DNA of 64,000 bases, taken from the NCBI GenBank assembly GCA_009767595.1, contig VSDK01026432.1:67799-131798 (forward strand). The letters run 5' to 3'. A program made the translations under genes and the position numbers. The notes under the pieces are model-generated. The model made no database searches. It had not been told where the DNA came from and saw only the letters and a list, made by a program, of their open reading frames with translations. The DNA is from Symbiodinium kawagutii. Taxonomy: Eukaryota; Sar; Dinophyceae; Suessiales; Symbiodiniaceae. This document shows, in pieces, positions 1-10,872 of the stretch (the stretch's first letter is position 1; each line of letters starts with the position of its first letter).

Positions 1-300
1 TGTCATGTCATGTATGTCCATGCATGTACTCAATGCAATGCATGTCATTGTATGTTTGTATGTTTGTATGCTTGTATGTTTGTATGTATTTGTTTCTTTC
101 GTTGTTTGTTTGTTTGTTTGTTTGATTGATTGATTGCTTGCTTGCTTGATTGATTGATTGATTTATTGTTTGTGTATGGTTGTCTTTATTTCTGCATGTT
201 TCTGTCCGCTTTGGTATGGTTTGGCATCGTATGGTATTTAATTGCATTTCATTGCATCGTATCGTATTGTAGTGTGTATGTGTGTCTCTGTCAATAGATA
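1..300. repeat. T/G-rich tetranucleotide tract
   Basis: Degenerate runs of TGTA, TTTG, GATT and TTGC units follow one another without unique sequence between them. The period stays at four bases while the unit changes. No gene is visible; the antisense open frame here is a by-product of the repeat. Confidence 0.85.
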
Positions 301-460
301 TGTATATATATATACATACATATGTATACATATGTATATATATATATACATACATATATATACATATGTATATATATATATATACTCATATATATGTATA
401 TATATATGTATATGTATGTTTATAATATGTACACATGAATATGAGTATACATGAGTATGT
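300..460. repeat. TA/GTAT-rich microsatellite
   Basis: Alternating TA, CATA and TGTA units make an AT-rich dinucleotide-type tract, continuous with the tetranucleotide runs on both sides. Confidence 0.85.
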
Positions 461-462
461 GT

Positions 463-632
463 GTATACCTACCTACCTACTGACCGACCGACCGACCGAC
501 CTACCTACCTACCTACCTACCATACGTACGCAAGACAGACAGACAGACGGACGGACGGACAGATAGACAGACAGACGGACGGACAGACAGACAGCCAGGC
601 AGGCAGGCAGGCAGACAGACAGACAGACATGC
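463..632. repeat. Compound tetranucleotide array
   Basis: The unit switches in order: ACCT, GACC, ACCT, ACAG, GGAC, ACAG, GGCA, ACAG. The period remains four throughout. Open frames on both strands (for example the CLSVCLPACL-type antisense reading) follow from the repeat and are not genes. Confidence 0.9.
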
Positions 633-1418
633 ATGCAAAAAAGATGTGTATGCCAATATGTATGTACACATACAAAAAAGCATTGATATGGGATACACAC
701 ATGGATGCATATGACTGCATCTTTTTGGATGAGGATCGCATCGTCGTGAAGTCGTGGATCCTGCGAAAGCCCCTAACAGGTGAATTTTGGTCAAGAGTTG
801 ATCGATGATCCATGATGTGTATCTTATTTGTGACTATTCTTGTAGGCAAAATTTGAACTTTACCACGATGTACTGTAGCTTTTTCGGCCACCTCATTTTA
901 TAGCCTCACCATGATCTATGACTATGTGATACTATGTGAAGCTCTGAGGCGGTATGCTACCTGTTGCAAACGGGAGAGTATTTGAAGTTCTTCCCTGAAT
1001 AGCAAATGGCAAACTATCACCACGGCCCATGAATTCGGGTAGTCTTATTACATCCTTCTTCATGGTTGTCAACAAGTGGTTGCCCTTCCAAATTGATCAG
1101 ACACTGTGACTGAGCCGCCGTTTTTTGTGCCATTTCGTTCGTGAGTTGGAGAAGCTTCACATGGCTCTGGAATTCGCAATGCTCGCAATGCGACCATGTA
1201 GATCAACGGTGCTTATGAGCCAGGCAGCAATGTAGCGAGGCAACTTTGCATCTGCCAGCTACACGTGATTGTTTACGAGTCTGTTATCAGTGAGTGGTTG
1301 GAAACCACGATTTGTCCAGCCATTTATAACCGGTGTAACCCACAGAAGTGGTGGTTACGAAATGACTGGACTCACCATGGTTTCTAACCACTTATGGTCA
1401 TAGGTCATGAAGTACGAA

Positions 1419-1486
1419 CCCTGGTTGCTAACCCCTGGTTGCTAACCCCTGGTTGCTCAACCCTGGTTGCTCAACCCTGGTTACGT
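1419..1486. repeat. 15-16 bp tandem repeat
   Basis: About four copies of a unit close to CCCTGGTTGCTCAA, the first ones with TAAC in place of TCAA. It ends just before a possible exon at 1491. Confidence 0.8.
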
Positions 1487-1490
1487 TGAG

Positions 1491-1571
1491 CTTTCGGGAC
1501 GGCCGTTCCAGGCACGAAGATGCCATGACCACTCTGGAAGAACGCGACGTTACGTGGCACCACTGGAGCCG
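1491..1571 (+). CDS. Candidate internal exon, unknown protein
   Basis: An 81-nt stretch opens after an AG (ttgAG/ctttcgg) and stops at a good donor (GTGAGC). Read in phase it gives a charged segment containing RHEDAMTTLEERDVTWHHW. It is GC-richer than its surroundings. I do not recognise a family. Alternative: chance open frame. The splice borders are inferred from the sequence only. Confidence 0.3.
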
Positions 1572-1592
1572 GTGAGCGGGGCCACGGAGCAG

Positions 1593-1775
1593 TCATGGAG
1601 ATTGGTAGTGGTTGGTAATGGTAAATAATATTCATACAAGTTCTCCAATCTCCATGGTTGGTAATGGTTGGTAATGGTTGGTAATGGTAAGTAGTTCTTG
1701 CCATAGCTAATGGTAAATACAGAAGTATTAGTAATGGCAAGTAATGGTTGGTAATGGTAGATAGTAGTTCATGGA
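1593..1775. repeat. GGTTGGTAATG tandem/dispersed repeat
   Basis: An 11-bp unit GGTTGGTAATG and variants occurs repeatedly, interrupted near 1640-1650. It is strongly biased to G and T on the plus strand, like other spacer blocks in the window. Confidence 0.75.
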
Positions 1776-2468
1776 GGGAAGTATACCGACGGACTAGAAG
1801 ATAGAATGACGTTTTGGAAACCCAAATTTGGACAACCACAATAAATGTGGTTCTAACTTTTCTGTACCTTCTGGGAAAAATCAATAGTTAACAGTGGTAA
1901 ATATCGTTTTATATAGGTATTTAAAATGATTTATGTAAAGATCTTTAGGAGTATGGATGATGAATAGTTATATTGGTGCCATGGTGGTTAATAGTATCGA
2001 ACCATCAATCTCTAGCACTATAGATCATGAATGGTTACATGGTGGTCTTTCATTAGCACATAAACTCAGGGGCTCAGGGCTACGTATGATCAATCCATGT
2101 TTGATAAAGGTGAAAACGACATGATGGTGGTGAATCATTGTCAATTCGCAGTGATGATCAAGCCAATGATGTTCAATAGACAGCAAACCACCCTCTGATT
2201 TTGCAATAAACCAGCTGGTGATTTACCACTAAAAATGGGGCTGCAAGCAGTTGATGACGGTCATATGCTGAGCAGCGGCTGTCAAGCTGGTATCAAGTAC
2301 TGTGGGGAGACTCAAGCCAGTAGCGGACCCTGTGTGTGGCCATGTGATGAGCAACCAGCAAAATCATGAATGCAATCTGGCGCCACAGTGAGACACATGT
2401 TTTCATTTGCGACGCAGCAGTGTATGTGCATCGATTTGGAGTTCGGGCAGAAGCGTTTGTATGTGGGG

Positions 2469-2512
2469 ACAAACCTATGGTTTATGAAAACCATTGTAAA
2501 CCATAGGTTTGT
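2469..2512. repeat. Perfect hairpin, 16-bp arms
   Basis: Arms at 2469-2484 and 2497-2512 (ACAAACCTATGGTTTA and its exact reverse complement) with a 12-nt loop. First of three hairpins in 200 bp. Confidence 0.9.
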
Positions 2513-2550
2513 AGTATCAACCATAGGTTTTTTAAACTATAGTGGTTATT

Positions 2551-2619
2551 AATACTGCAGCTTGGCCTATGGGTAAACCACTCTGAAGCACTATAAACCA
2601 TAGGCCAAGCTGCAGTATT
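2551..2619. repeat. Perfect hairpin, 22-bp arms
   Basis: Arms at 2551-2572 and 2598-2619 are exact reverse complements (AATACTGCAGCTTGGCCTAT..), loop 25 nt. Perfect arms suggest recent origin or active maintenance. Confidence 0.95.
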
Positions 2620-2623
2620 TCTT

Positions 2624-2665
2624 GGGTAGCTGTAAGCCATTACAAACCACTCATCACAGCTACCC
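2624..2665. repeat. Hairpin, 10-bp arms
   Basis: GGGTAGCTGT at 2624-2633 pairs with ACAGCTACCC at 2656-2665, directly after the 22-bp hairpin. Confidence 0.75.
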
Positions 2666-2687
2666 CAAAAAAAGCTGCAGCTCAACC

Positions 2688-2801
2688 AGGGTTCTGCGAC
2701 GTGCATGGCGACGCGAGGTTTACATCGCACAGCTGAAGGCTGGCTTCGAGGCGGGATGGGAGGTCGACGTGGCAGCGGGCGCTGCTTGGTTCCACCCATG
2801 A
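2688..2801 (+). CDS. Candidate exon, unknown protein
   Basis: A GC-rich patch reads on the plus strand as a helix-like segment (RRAWRREVYIAQLKAGFEAG) of 37 codons to a TGA. The opposite strand is also open across it, so strand is not certain. It precedes two further patches (3297, 3708) with coiled-coil-like readings, which could belong to the same gene. Confidence 0.3.
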   Translation, partial: RVLRRAWRREVYIAQLKAGFEAGWEVDVAAGAAWFHP

Positions 2802-2887
2802 GGGGATATTGATGACAAACCGACTCGTGGTTAGTTGAGGGATATAGTATAGGGGGATATGAGGGGTATGGTGAGCAAGTATGAGAT

Positions 2888-2909
2888 ATGGTGATGATGC
2901 TGATGCTGC

Positions 2910-2980
<71 letters not shown>

Positions 2981-2981
2981 T
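2888..2981. repeat. (GAT/GCT)n trinucleotide repeat
   Basis: GATGCT units, then GCT, then a long GAT run. All three frames are open on both strands (poly-Met/Leu, poly-His/Gln/Ser), which explains the overlapping antisense open frames. Confidence 0.95.
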
Positions 2982-3199
2982 CCATGGGCCCTGAAATGAC
3001 CGAAAAAAAACATGGTGATCCAGGGATAGCTCATGTCGGAAACGGACATTTGAGAGTGGTGACGGAAATACAGCAGCGTTCGCAAGTGGCAGTTCAAAAG
3101 CAGATAGATTCGATAGCCAGATAGCTAGATAGGCAGAGTCGTTTCCATTTGATTCGATGTCCGATGATGTTCCATGTCTATCCATGTCTATCAATGGCA

Positions 3200-3290
3200 T
3201 TCTTTATGGGTTGATGGTTGATTGGCTGGTTGGTTGGCTGGTTGATTGCCTGGTTGGTTGCCTGGTCGGTTTGGTCGGTGGATGGCGGTT
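3200..3290. repeat. TGGT/TGGC-rich tetranucleotide tract
   Basis: Degenerate TGGT, TGGC, TGAT and CGGT units, period four, immediately before the exon-like patch at 3297. Confidence 0.75.
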
Positions 3291-3296
3291 GTTGTG

Positions 3297-3560
3297 GATC
3301 ATCTCCAGGAGCAGTTGGCATTGGCCTACCAACAGATCGATCAGATCACAGAAACTTTGCAGAAGGCCTGGCACCGATGTGGAACCTGGGGGCTGCAAGG
3401 ATCAACCACCACTAACCGGTGGGTCTGCCAGAAATGTCAGGGACATCAATGGAGAGGGGGTGGACTACCTAGCAATGGAACTAATACTAACTTAGTATCA
3501 CCAGGTGATTGTAGAGTGATAATGGTGATTAGTATGAACCTAGCAACACTAGACAGTTGA
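3297..3560 (+). CDS. Candidate exon with coiled-coil-like start
   Basis: The plus-strand frame reads DHLQEQLALAYQQIDQITET, a typical coiled-coil pattern, then a Cys/Trp segment with WVCQKCQGHQW, and remains open to a TGA at 3558-3560. The first part (to about 3400) is GC-balanced and exon-like; the tail after 3470 looks like spacer. A CxxC pair is present but there are too few ligands to call a zinc finger. No family recognised. Confidence 0.3.
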   Translation, partial: DHLQEQLALAYQQIDQITETLQKAWHRCGTWGLQGSTTTNRWVCQKCQGHQWRGGGLPSNGTNTNLVSPGDCRVIMVISMNLATLDS

Positions 3561-3707
3561 TTCATACTGCTATTCCCCACCCCTGAGCCTTTTTTATGCT
3601 GGTTGGAATCAACCCGGAGGTGCCTGGAACTTCCCCATCCCCCCGGTTGATCAACGGCCCAACCTTGGTGCCCTGGCACCGCTCACCGTTGGGATGCCCC
3701 GACGGCC

Positions 3708-3857
3708 ATGTCTCAGGAGCTTCAAACCAAAGAAGAATTGGCACAGGAGCTCCGTGAAGCGTGTCCCGGCGGCACGTCCAAGGAGGGCACGGCACGGCAC
3801 GTGGTGGGTCCCCGATGTGCGGAATCGGATGGCCGAGGGAGCAAAATTGGGAGCTAG
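3708..3857 (+). CDS. Candidate exon, charged helix
   Basis: ATG at 3708 opens 49 codons beginning MSQELQTKEELAQELREA, in a GC-rich patch, ending in TAG. The heptad-like spacing of Leu and charged residues suggests a coiled coil, matching the patch at 3297. The other plus frame through the same patch is also open, so this remains tentative. Confidence 0.3.
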   Translation: MSQELQTKEELAQELREACPGGTSKEGTARHVVGPRCAESDGRGSKIGS

Positions 3858-4220
3858 TGGTAGTAGGGGGTGACCTTCCCGGCGCCCCGGAGCTATACCA
3901 GGAGTGCGCTAGGATGAAATGTCAGCAGCGTTCCATTTAGATGAATGATCGAAAATGACCTCTAGCAGCAACTAACAACGAGGAATTAACAGATTTGGTG
4001 GTGCTGTAATCTCCGAGGAACGGTGGTTGTTCCGGCAAAAATGAAGTAATGTTGCTTTCTTGGTTAATGAATTTTTTGGTTGAGGCTACCTACCCATAGC
4101 CAAGGATAGCGGATAGCTATTCCGCGTCAGTATTTTTTGGTGCTTGGAGCAGTGAGTAATTCTCTTGTAACGTTGAAGCTGCCTGTGTTGGGGGGGTCCT
4201 AGGTCAAGGTTCACCAAAGG

Positions 4221-4310
4221 GTGGTTTCTCAACATTGGGGTACCCCTACATGATCCACTATTGACATCTATTAACCACCATAGGGGTACCCCTACATGAT
4301 CCACTACTAG
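4221..4310. mobile_element. Family A MITE, rearranged remnant
   Basis: The left end GTGGTTTCTCAA and the GGGGTACCCCTACATGATCC block are present, and that block occurs twice (near 4238 and 4284) about 46 bp apart. The right terminal repeat is missing, so the copy appears internally duplicated and truncated. Confidence 0.6.
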
Positions 4311-4320
4311 CCATCACCAG

Positions 4321-4380
4321 AGCTCAAGATCGACTCAGAAAGAAGCGAGCAGTTCAAGCGCCAGGGTTGTGCCTCTGCCA
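4321..4380 (+). CDS. Candidate short internal exon
   Basis: Bordered by ccatcacCAG/ag and a donor gccag/GTACG. The 60-nt interior is open in the phase that reads LKIDSERSEQFKRQGCASAR. Short and unrecognised; support is the two splice-like borders and the hydrophilic reading. Confidence 0.25.
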
Positions 4381-5515
4381 GGTACGAAAAGAATCGGAAG
4401 ATGGTGGGCTGGGAGTTTCGTGTCGTTTTGGGTGTTCATGGGAGCTGCCACCCAGCATCCAAGATGGTTTGTAATGGCATGTACTGGTGATTATTCAATC
4501 GAACTAACGATCCAAACTTGAGATTTCACTGGCTATGAATGATGCGTCTAAATGATGGTACGTCTGGTTCTTGACAACGAAAAAGATAGTGAGGGATGGT
4601 GGCGATCACAATCGGACTTGTGGCCGGGAGCATATTAGTACCGAAGGGCAGCGAGCGAAGGAGCCAGCAGGAAGCTTGCAACTGCATGGGAGTAACTCTC
4701 TATGCCGATGGCTTGACTGGTATCGCCAGGGAGGGTAGCTACCCAACCATGTGACCATGCATGACTTTCTTGTCAGGGCAACAAGCGGTTTCGGGGGTAC
4801 ACCATCTATGGACCACCTCGCGAGAGAAGGATTTAACTGACAAATGCATGCTGAAAGCAACTCACTCAGGCATGTTTGGCAGAACTCTGTTCCTCTCCTA
4901 GTCATAGTCAAAAATGAGGAGAAGAGTCCTTTTGGGGATGTTTTTGTATTGCGGCAATTTTTGGTGACAAACCCATCCCCGTCGAGGAATAGACGATCTT
5001 GCTTGACTGTCAAGTACGTACTTCAGCAGTAAGGAATTTTGGTTCATTTCGCGGTGCCATCTGGCCTGGTCCAAAGCGAGTTTCTGTGGAAAAAAACATC
5101 CACAAAATTCCACAAAACTGAACTATCCAACAGCAAGCTATGGGATTTCCCCCAAAATCCAATACCAGGATTGGTACTGCACTGCGTGGCACGGTACTAG
5201 GGCTTTGACACAAACTCTTGCCTTTTACCATGTGCTAGCGTGAGGTGAACTATGGCACCCTCCTAGCTGGGATTGTGGATGATTCACCAGTTTGACAAAA
5301 GTATTTTTTCGCTGGAGTTTGAACCACCAGCCAGGCAGGATATGAACATCTTGAAGAATGAAGCATCAACACTGACGGGTGGTCATGTTCAACCCTTATA
5401 TTTACCTTCATGTTTCGCAGCAGTGAACCATCATGAATCGAATCATTTTCCACTATGCGTATGAGCCAATATTGTAAAACAACATGTTTTACCACGTACA
5501 TAAGTATTTCCCTCT

Positions 5516-5735
5516 CCCTCTATATATATATATATATATACAATATATATATATATATATACAGAATGGTATGTAAAATGGTGTACCTACAACGGCTTTT
5601 AAGTAATATCATAATTTGATATAATTGGCTTATCAAATATTGTATGGAAAAATATATAATATATGATTTATACAATAATATATACACATATATATATATA
5701 TCTCTATATATATATATATATATGTATATGTTTCT
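5516..5735. repeat. TA microsatellites and AT-rich spacer
   Basis: Two (TA)n runs at about 5521-5563 and 5690-5735 in AT-rich sequence. Open frames through it are repeat-derived. Confidence 0.85.
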
Positions 5736-5845
5736 ATATCTATATCATAAGTATGTGTATGATTCAACCATGACCACCCATGATCAACCACCTTCGCGCA
5801 ACACGATCCCCAGCACTTGGCCAGAACCTGCCGGACTACCCTGTA

Positions 5846-5947
5846 ACGCCGGGCGGCTCCGCTACGCCGGGTGGGGGAAGCCTAGCGAAGCCGAAGCTCC
5901 GGACGTTGCTGGAAGCCTTCCTGGGTGCGGGTCACAAGCTGCAGTAG
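5846..5947 (+). CDS. Candidate exon in GC-rich patch
   Basis: A GC-rich island (about 5800-5990) reads in one plus frame as a Gly/Pro-rich lead followed by an amphipathic helix (KPKLRTLLEAFLGAGHKLQ) then TAG. A second plus frame is also open across the whole island (longer, but rich in Gly/Pro/Ala without clear structure). Either could be used. Confidence 0.25.
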   Translation, partial: TPGGSATPGGGSLAKPKLRTLLEAFLGAGHKLQ

Positions 5948-6964
5948 ATGACCACCCAACATGCAAGAAATTCAAGGGGCTGCCGGGGACAATCACATAT
6001 AACATATATATATATATCAATATAGATATATACATGTTCTGTATCAACTAGACTAATGACTCCCAATCACATCAACAATGATAATAACAACAACAATCCA
6101 CCCTCTGCCGAATACCAGTGTGGTGTTTTTGAATATATGACCAACATGAATTTTTGATGTTGTTGTTGCTTGTGCTATAGCTGTTGTTGGTCACCACCAC
6201 CGACCAACGTTTCACCGGAATGGACATGGGCCAGCAGTTCAACTCAGTAGTGGTCCATTGCTTGGATGATAGACACTCTCGTGCAGCTGTATCCAATCAA
6301 CGACCAAGCAAGAATGGTGGTGTAACCAACACATACCACCAGCAACCAGCAGCAGTCAACACACACACACACACCTACATTTAGAGATGCGTAAGAACTG
6401 ACATGTTCGTATTTCCACCATTTTCTTCACCCATGTATGTTTGGCGATGAACGGGGAGAATTCCATCGTCGCTCACCTTTCCTTCAGTGTGATCCACGCC
6501 TCCCATGCCGGCTTCGTTGGCATGTTTCGTTCTTTTGGTTTGCAGTCCACTCTTTGGACCACTACGCCTATTTGGTTGCGTGCACCATTTGACTGGTGAG
6601 ATGGCGAACACGACCCCAAAACAACTGTTGGAGGTAGCGGTTTATGCACAGCTTTCCGGTTTTCCGCAGGTCTTTGCACACCACACAAAGGTATGGGTCA
6701 ATACCATGTACCCCTGGCTGTTCCCAAAGCCATGATCAAGCCAGTCTTTCGCTGTCGGGATGTGAATCCATTCTGGCGAGGAAAGGTGATCAGCTGCGCC
6801 AGGGCGTTCTGACAAATGCCATTCAAAAGTACTCCCAAAACCACCATTTAGAGTCGTGAAATGTCGTGTTTCACGTTGGTTTGAACAAGATTTTCGCCAT
6901 TTTTAGCCATTTTTTGCCACCCTTTCATGGTTTACCCATCCTCTAACCACTAGACTCAAGCACC

Positions 6965-7066
6965 ATGGAGCATCTCACCATGCACCACGCATCACGGGAT
7001 CCAGAAGCCTCCGCCACCGCTGCCGAGGCTCCACGCGTTTCCGACAGCCGTCGACGGAACGACGGG
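6965..7066 (+). CDS. Candidate 5' exon with start codon
   Basis: ATG at 6965 (context caccATGGAG) opens a GC-rich frame starting MEHLTMHHASRDPEASATAA and ending at a strong donor, gacggG/GTGAGG. The sequence then changes at once to a GT-rich spacer, as expected for exon to intron. Product unknown; the N-terminus looks disordered (Ala, Ser, Arg rich). Confidence 0.35.
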
Positions 7067-7099
7067 GTGAGGGACGGCTGGGGATGGGCCCCATGGTGG

Positions 7100-7225
7100 C
7101 AATGGTGGCATGGTGCTTGATGATGGTTGATGGTGGTTACATCTATGGTTACTGTACATCTATGGTTGATCTATGGTTGATTTTTGGTTAATCTAGGGTT
7201 GATAATGGTTGATGGTGGTTGATGA
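7100..7225. other. GT-rich low-complexity spacer
   Basis: TGATGGTTGATGG-type sequence with very few C on the plus strand. It follows a donor-like site at 7067, so it may be intron of a plus-strand gene. Confidence 0.6.
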
Positions 7226-7630
7226 ACCACCCATGGCTATGCAGCCATCCCATTCGATTTCCCTCGTTCCGTTTCGAGGTCTTTACCACAGATTGGCAAG
7301 CTATCTCCAGCGCTATCGCATCTGAGAGAAACATTCCATAATTCGACAAGGAACGGCAACTAAACATCAGTGATTATTGCAAGCAACGAAGAAGTTTATG
7401 TGTCAGTCCTTGGGCTTGGATATCAGACCGAAGAACAGCTGAGTCTAAAAGGTTCGCTCCAGCAGCAACCTGCTCCATTGAATAGTGTGCCGACAAGTAC
7501 TACCTGCTTTCTGGGGGCCGCTCATGACTACCTGGTTTCATAGCAAAAATCACACATCACATCGTCGTTTTTCAAGCGCCTGGTCAGGTAGTTTTGGATA
7601 AGACCGAGTATACCTATATGATTCCTATAC

Positions 7631-7729
7631 GGGTGTTTCTCGAAATAGGGTACCCCCAAATCACCCATCTTTGACCATTTAGAGTAGTAATACATCCATT
7701 TTTGGGGTTCCCTATTCTAAGAAACCGCC
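7631..7729 (+). mobile_element. Family A MITE, complete
   Basis: Ends GGGTGTTTCTC and GAAACCGCC with the inner ACCCCCAAATCA and TTTTTGGGGTTCCC arms. Flanks ATAC and ATGT match at only two of four positions, so the target duplication has decayed. Confidence 0.85.
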
Positions 7730-8082
7730 ATGTATGTCGGATTTACAACAAAGATCCACCAAGTCTGGGCAGATCTATACTTGATCTCGCACAAAAATCA
7801 ACCCAAAAACAAACAAAATGTACCCAAATGTTCTGCGTAGATATCCCCAACTGAATCCATGCCACCCTGGCAACACTCGGTGCCAATCGATACCAGGTAC
7901 CAGCGTCGGCAGCAACGTGAGCAGACCTGCCTGGGTGCCCAATGAGCCATGGATGGTCCCTGGCGGCTTGCGGTTAGCAGATCAAGTGACCGAACTACAG
8001 TGGGAATGGTTAGTATATATGGTGAGACGATAGGTTGGAATAAACAGTATATAATATTTTAGGTTGGAATTGGAATGACCCA

Positions 8083-8093
8083 TATATATATAT

Positions 8094-8151
<58 letters not shown>

Positions 8152-8155
8152 GTAT
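8083..8155. repeat. (TA)n-(GATA)n microsatellite
   Basis: A short TA run passes into about 14 GATA units. Confidence 0.95.
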
Positions 8156-9554
8156 ATACATGTATAGTTAGTTCACAATAGTTTGGTTAGTAGACAGTTA
8201 GGTTGGTAGACAACAAAACCTATCTGGTTGGAATAAACCATACTTAGGTGGCGATAGCAGATAGAGCACACATAGCAGATAGCAAAGTGTTGCGTAGCAT
8301 AGCAAAAATGTGCCAACAAAGATAAAACTGTAGTCAGCTCGTAGGGCGATGGCAGCAAAGCTAGAGGTAATCTGCAAGGCGATGCCGCACAACAATCAGG
8401 ACCTGGTGAATGGTTCTACTATAGGACCTGGCAGATGACACACATTGATTGGTGCTGTGTTTGCGCAGATGATTCGCTGTGATTCGCTGGTGTCCATCAC
8501 ACCAGACAGATCTCTGTTTGAAGTGTTTAGCCTATCTTGTGTCCTGAGCTGGGGAGGCTTTTCTGACTGCGTTTATGACTTGTAGCACGGGAGCAATCAA
8601 GCATGTTCCACAGTGAAGTGTCAGAAAGGGGTGAGTGAGTGATAGTGGTTTGGGTAAAGCAGTGATCTGTTCAGAGGTACAAGCAATCAAAGTTCTACTA
8701 TCTGAGTAGGGGATCATAGACCCTTCCAGTTACCAAGCTATAATTAGTAGGTAATCAAGCCCAAATGAAGTAAAACCTATTGTCAGGTAACTGCCTACTA
8801 TGATGGTATCCATAGATCTAGGTACCTATAGAATGGTTATTGTGCTTAAACCCATAGGTTAAGAACTTATAACAGCTACCATGTCGTGGTCGAAACCAGA
8901 GCTGGCTTCGAGCCGCTGGAAACTTCGCAACGAGGCACGTCATAGTTTACCCGGTTCCTCCGTTGGAAAGGTGCCGCCGGGGCATTGCCACGACGCTATA
9001 CGTGGTTCGTTGTCTCTGAGAAGTGCCAAGTCGTTTGGAGTTGCAACCTGCCATTTCTTGTCAACTGCTAAAAGCTAAGGTGTAGAACTAGATGTTAGCT
9101 GGATCATTAACTATCATGTTATATTGAATTTATCAATAGCTAGAAGCTGACTGTTCCCCGTGCTGGGGAATGATGATTATTCGGTGGTGATATATTGCTA
9201 TCAGTTGCTGTAAGCTGATGATTATGTGTTTTTTTGTTGGTCCTTTTATGACCGTCCAACTCAGTTATTTCTCACTGAGCATGATCGGGATACTTCGGAG
9301 TCGGCCACAACTGTAGTTATAGCCATCTTTTGCGCCAAATCGCTGCGGAGTTGGCAAGCATGATTAGAATGAGTGCAGTTGTGGAGGGTATAACCAGCTT
9401 GTTCCATGGCTTCCTGACCAACTATTTTTGGTTCCTCATTGGTTATCAGTTTTTTGATCATCACATATCATCGCCAACCATAGGCACCTAGGAGTTGCAG
9501 TTCTTGTACATTAATCATCAAGAACCGGAGTCAGTAGTCACATCACATGTCAAG

Positions 9555-9663
9555 GGGTCCAAAGCCAAGCCTCACACCGGTGCAGCTCGACGATCCTGGT
9601 GCCGATCGCAAGGATCGGATCCAATGAGTCGATCACACGTGGCTCTACTGAGCGGCCAGACCG
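9555..9663 (+). CDS. Candidate internal exon, unknown protein
   Basis: Opens after gtcaAG and ends at a good donor (gaccG/GTAAAG). The reading is hydrophilic and basic (KAKPHTGAARRSWCRSQGSD). GC-richer than the flanks. No family recognised. Confidence 0.3.
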
Positions 9664-9946
9664 GTAAAGATACGGATTTTCCAGCAGTTTTTAGAGACTA
9701 ACATTAGCAGACCATCAAGATGGCCACAAGCATGACCATTCACCATTGAAAATCGGAGCACGATCGTATTGTGCCCATTATCCAATCACCTTTGACCACA
9801 CGAATACCATGTTAAATGATAGTAGTGTCAACAAACAACATGAAATCGTGATTATTCGAGTTGGTGCATCACACCAGCAATCGCGTACGATTAAACGACG
9901 AGTGGCGTAGCAATGATACCTCCCATCAAACTCCTGGAGAAGATAT

Positions 9947-10102
9947 ATGTTACCTCGCAAATATTATGCAATAACCATTGTTAATCGGGAACCCATCAGT
10001 TTTGAAGGTACCCCATTTGTAGACAAACCCATCAGCAAAGCCATCAGTACTGCGGTGTTGCGCACTTTCCCGCCTTGTGGAGGCTGCCTGGAAGCCTGGT
10101 GA
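9947..10102 (+). CDS. Candidate exon, unknown protein
   Basis: Frame from ATG 9947 reads 51 codons with PISFEGTPFVDKPISKAIST near the middle and PPCGGCLEAW at its end, before TGA; a donor (gcctG/GTGAAC) lies one codon earlier. It is open further upstream to about 9916. Product not recognised. Confidence 0.3.
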   Translation: MLPRKYYAITIVNREPISFEGTPFVDKPISKAISTAVLRTFPPCGGCLEAW

Positions 10103-10132
10103 ACGAGATGCGCTGCTGGCACTTTAACACAT

Positions 10133-10246
10133 GGGTATGGGTCAATATTAAGCAACCAATTTCATGGGGTATATCAACTAACCATTAAAGGGAAAACCAT
10201 GGTTGATGATGAGGGAACCAGGGGTACAGGGTTTTGACCCACAGCC
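10133..10246 (-). mobile_element. Family B MITE, complete
   Basis: Ends GGGTATGGGTCAA and TTGACCCACAGCC. Flanked by a perfect 4-bp duplication ACAT at 10129-10132 and 10247-10250. The interior carries the family block GGGAACCAGGGGTACAGGG. Confidence 0.9.
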
Positions 10247-10432
10247 ACATGATTGACACCATTCTGTTTGAACTGTCATTATAAAATATTATACCAATGA
10301 AAATAAACAGCCGACAATCAAGCTCTGATGTGTTTGCTGCATACACGTGACGCACGAGGGTTGTTATTAGTTGGAATTATTGTCTAGCATTAATTCTTTG
10401 ACACTACGGGTTCAAATTGGCCCCATTGACAT

Positions 10433-10530
10433 GGTAGTTTCTCCAAATAGGCATACCCCCAAATCGTCCAGTTTGTTAATCAAAATGTCATTACCCCCCT
10501 GAAAAAATCATCCAGTTGATGAGACACTCT
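10433..10530 (+). mobile_element. Family A MITE, left part
   Basis: GGTAGTTTCTCCAAATAGG and the ACCCCCAAATCGTCCA block are clear to about 10471 and preceded by ACAT. The rest is diverged; the right end is not identifiable with confidence. Confidence 0.65.
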
Positions 10531-10638
10531 GCTGAGTACGCCAATGCATTGATCGCATGAATCGGTTGGGAGGTTATATGAGTGATCACACGGGATTATC
10601 GGTGATGATAGGGAACAATCCTGGTTCATAATTCGGGA

Positions 10639-10872
10639 TTGATCATTGGGATTGCGACTGGAGCAGCTCAAACTTTGATCATCAGATTTTACAAATCAGC
10701 TGACTCAAGGATCAGTGGACCAATTGTCATCAACGACTGGTACCATACGAGCATCGAAACAGGTAAGCCAATCAAGTGGCTCAGTTGTGGTATGGAGTAC
10801 CTCGCAAGCATCCCACATGAGTTGGGGCACAGCATGGCTATGCAACCCGCCCTATGCCATATCCATCCGTAA
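10639..10872 (+). CDS. Open frame with HELGH motif, doubtful
   Basis: A 77-codon frame reads continuously through a strong donor-like site (gaaacag/GTAAGC at 10761). Its second half contains IPHELGHSMAMQ, resembling the HExxH zinc site of metallopeptidases, but the distal His/Gly spacing of metzincins is absent. If the donor is used, the HELGH part is intronic. Most likely chance. Confidence 0.15.
   Translation: MIIGIATGAAQTLIIRFYKSADSRISGPIVINDWYHTSIETGKPIKWLSCGMEYLASIPHELGHSMAMQPALCHIHP

Noticed and set aside
2482..3200. Minus frames of 167 and 172 codons over 2482-3200
   Set aside because: Held open by the GAT/GCT repeat; they read poly-Ile/Ser or poly-Ser/Ala there.
10800..10872. HELGH as a metallopeptidase active site
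   Set aside because: No third ligand or downstream Met-turn, and a strong donor lies upstream in the same frame. Likely coincidence.
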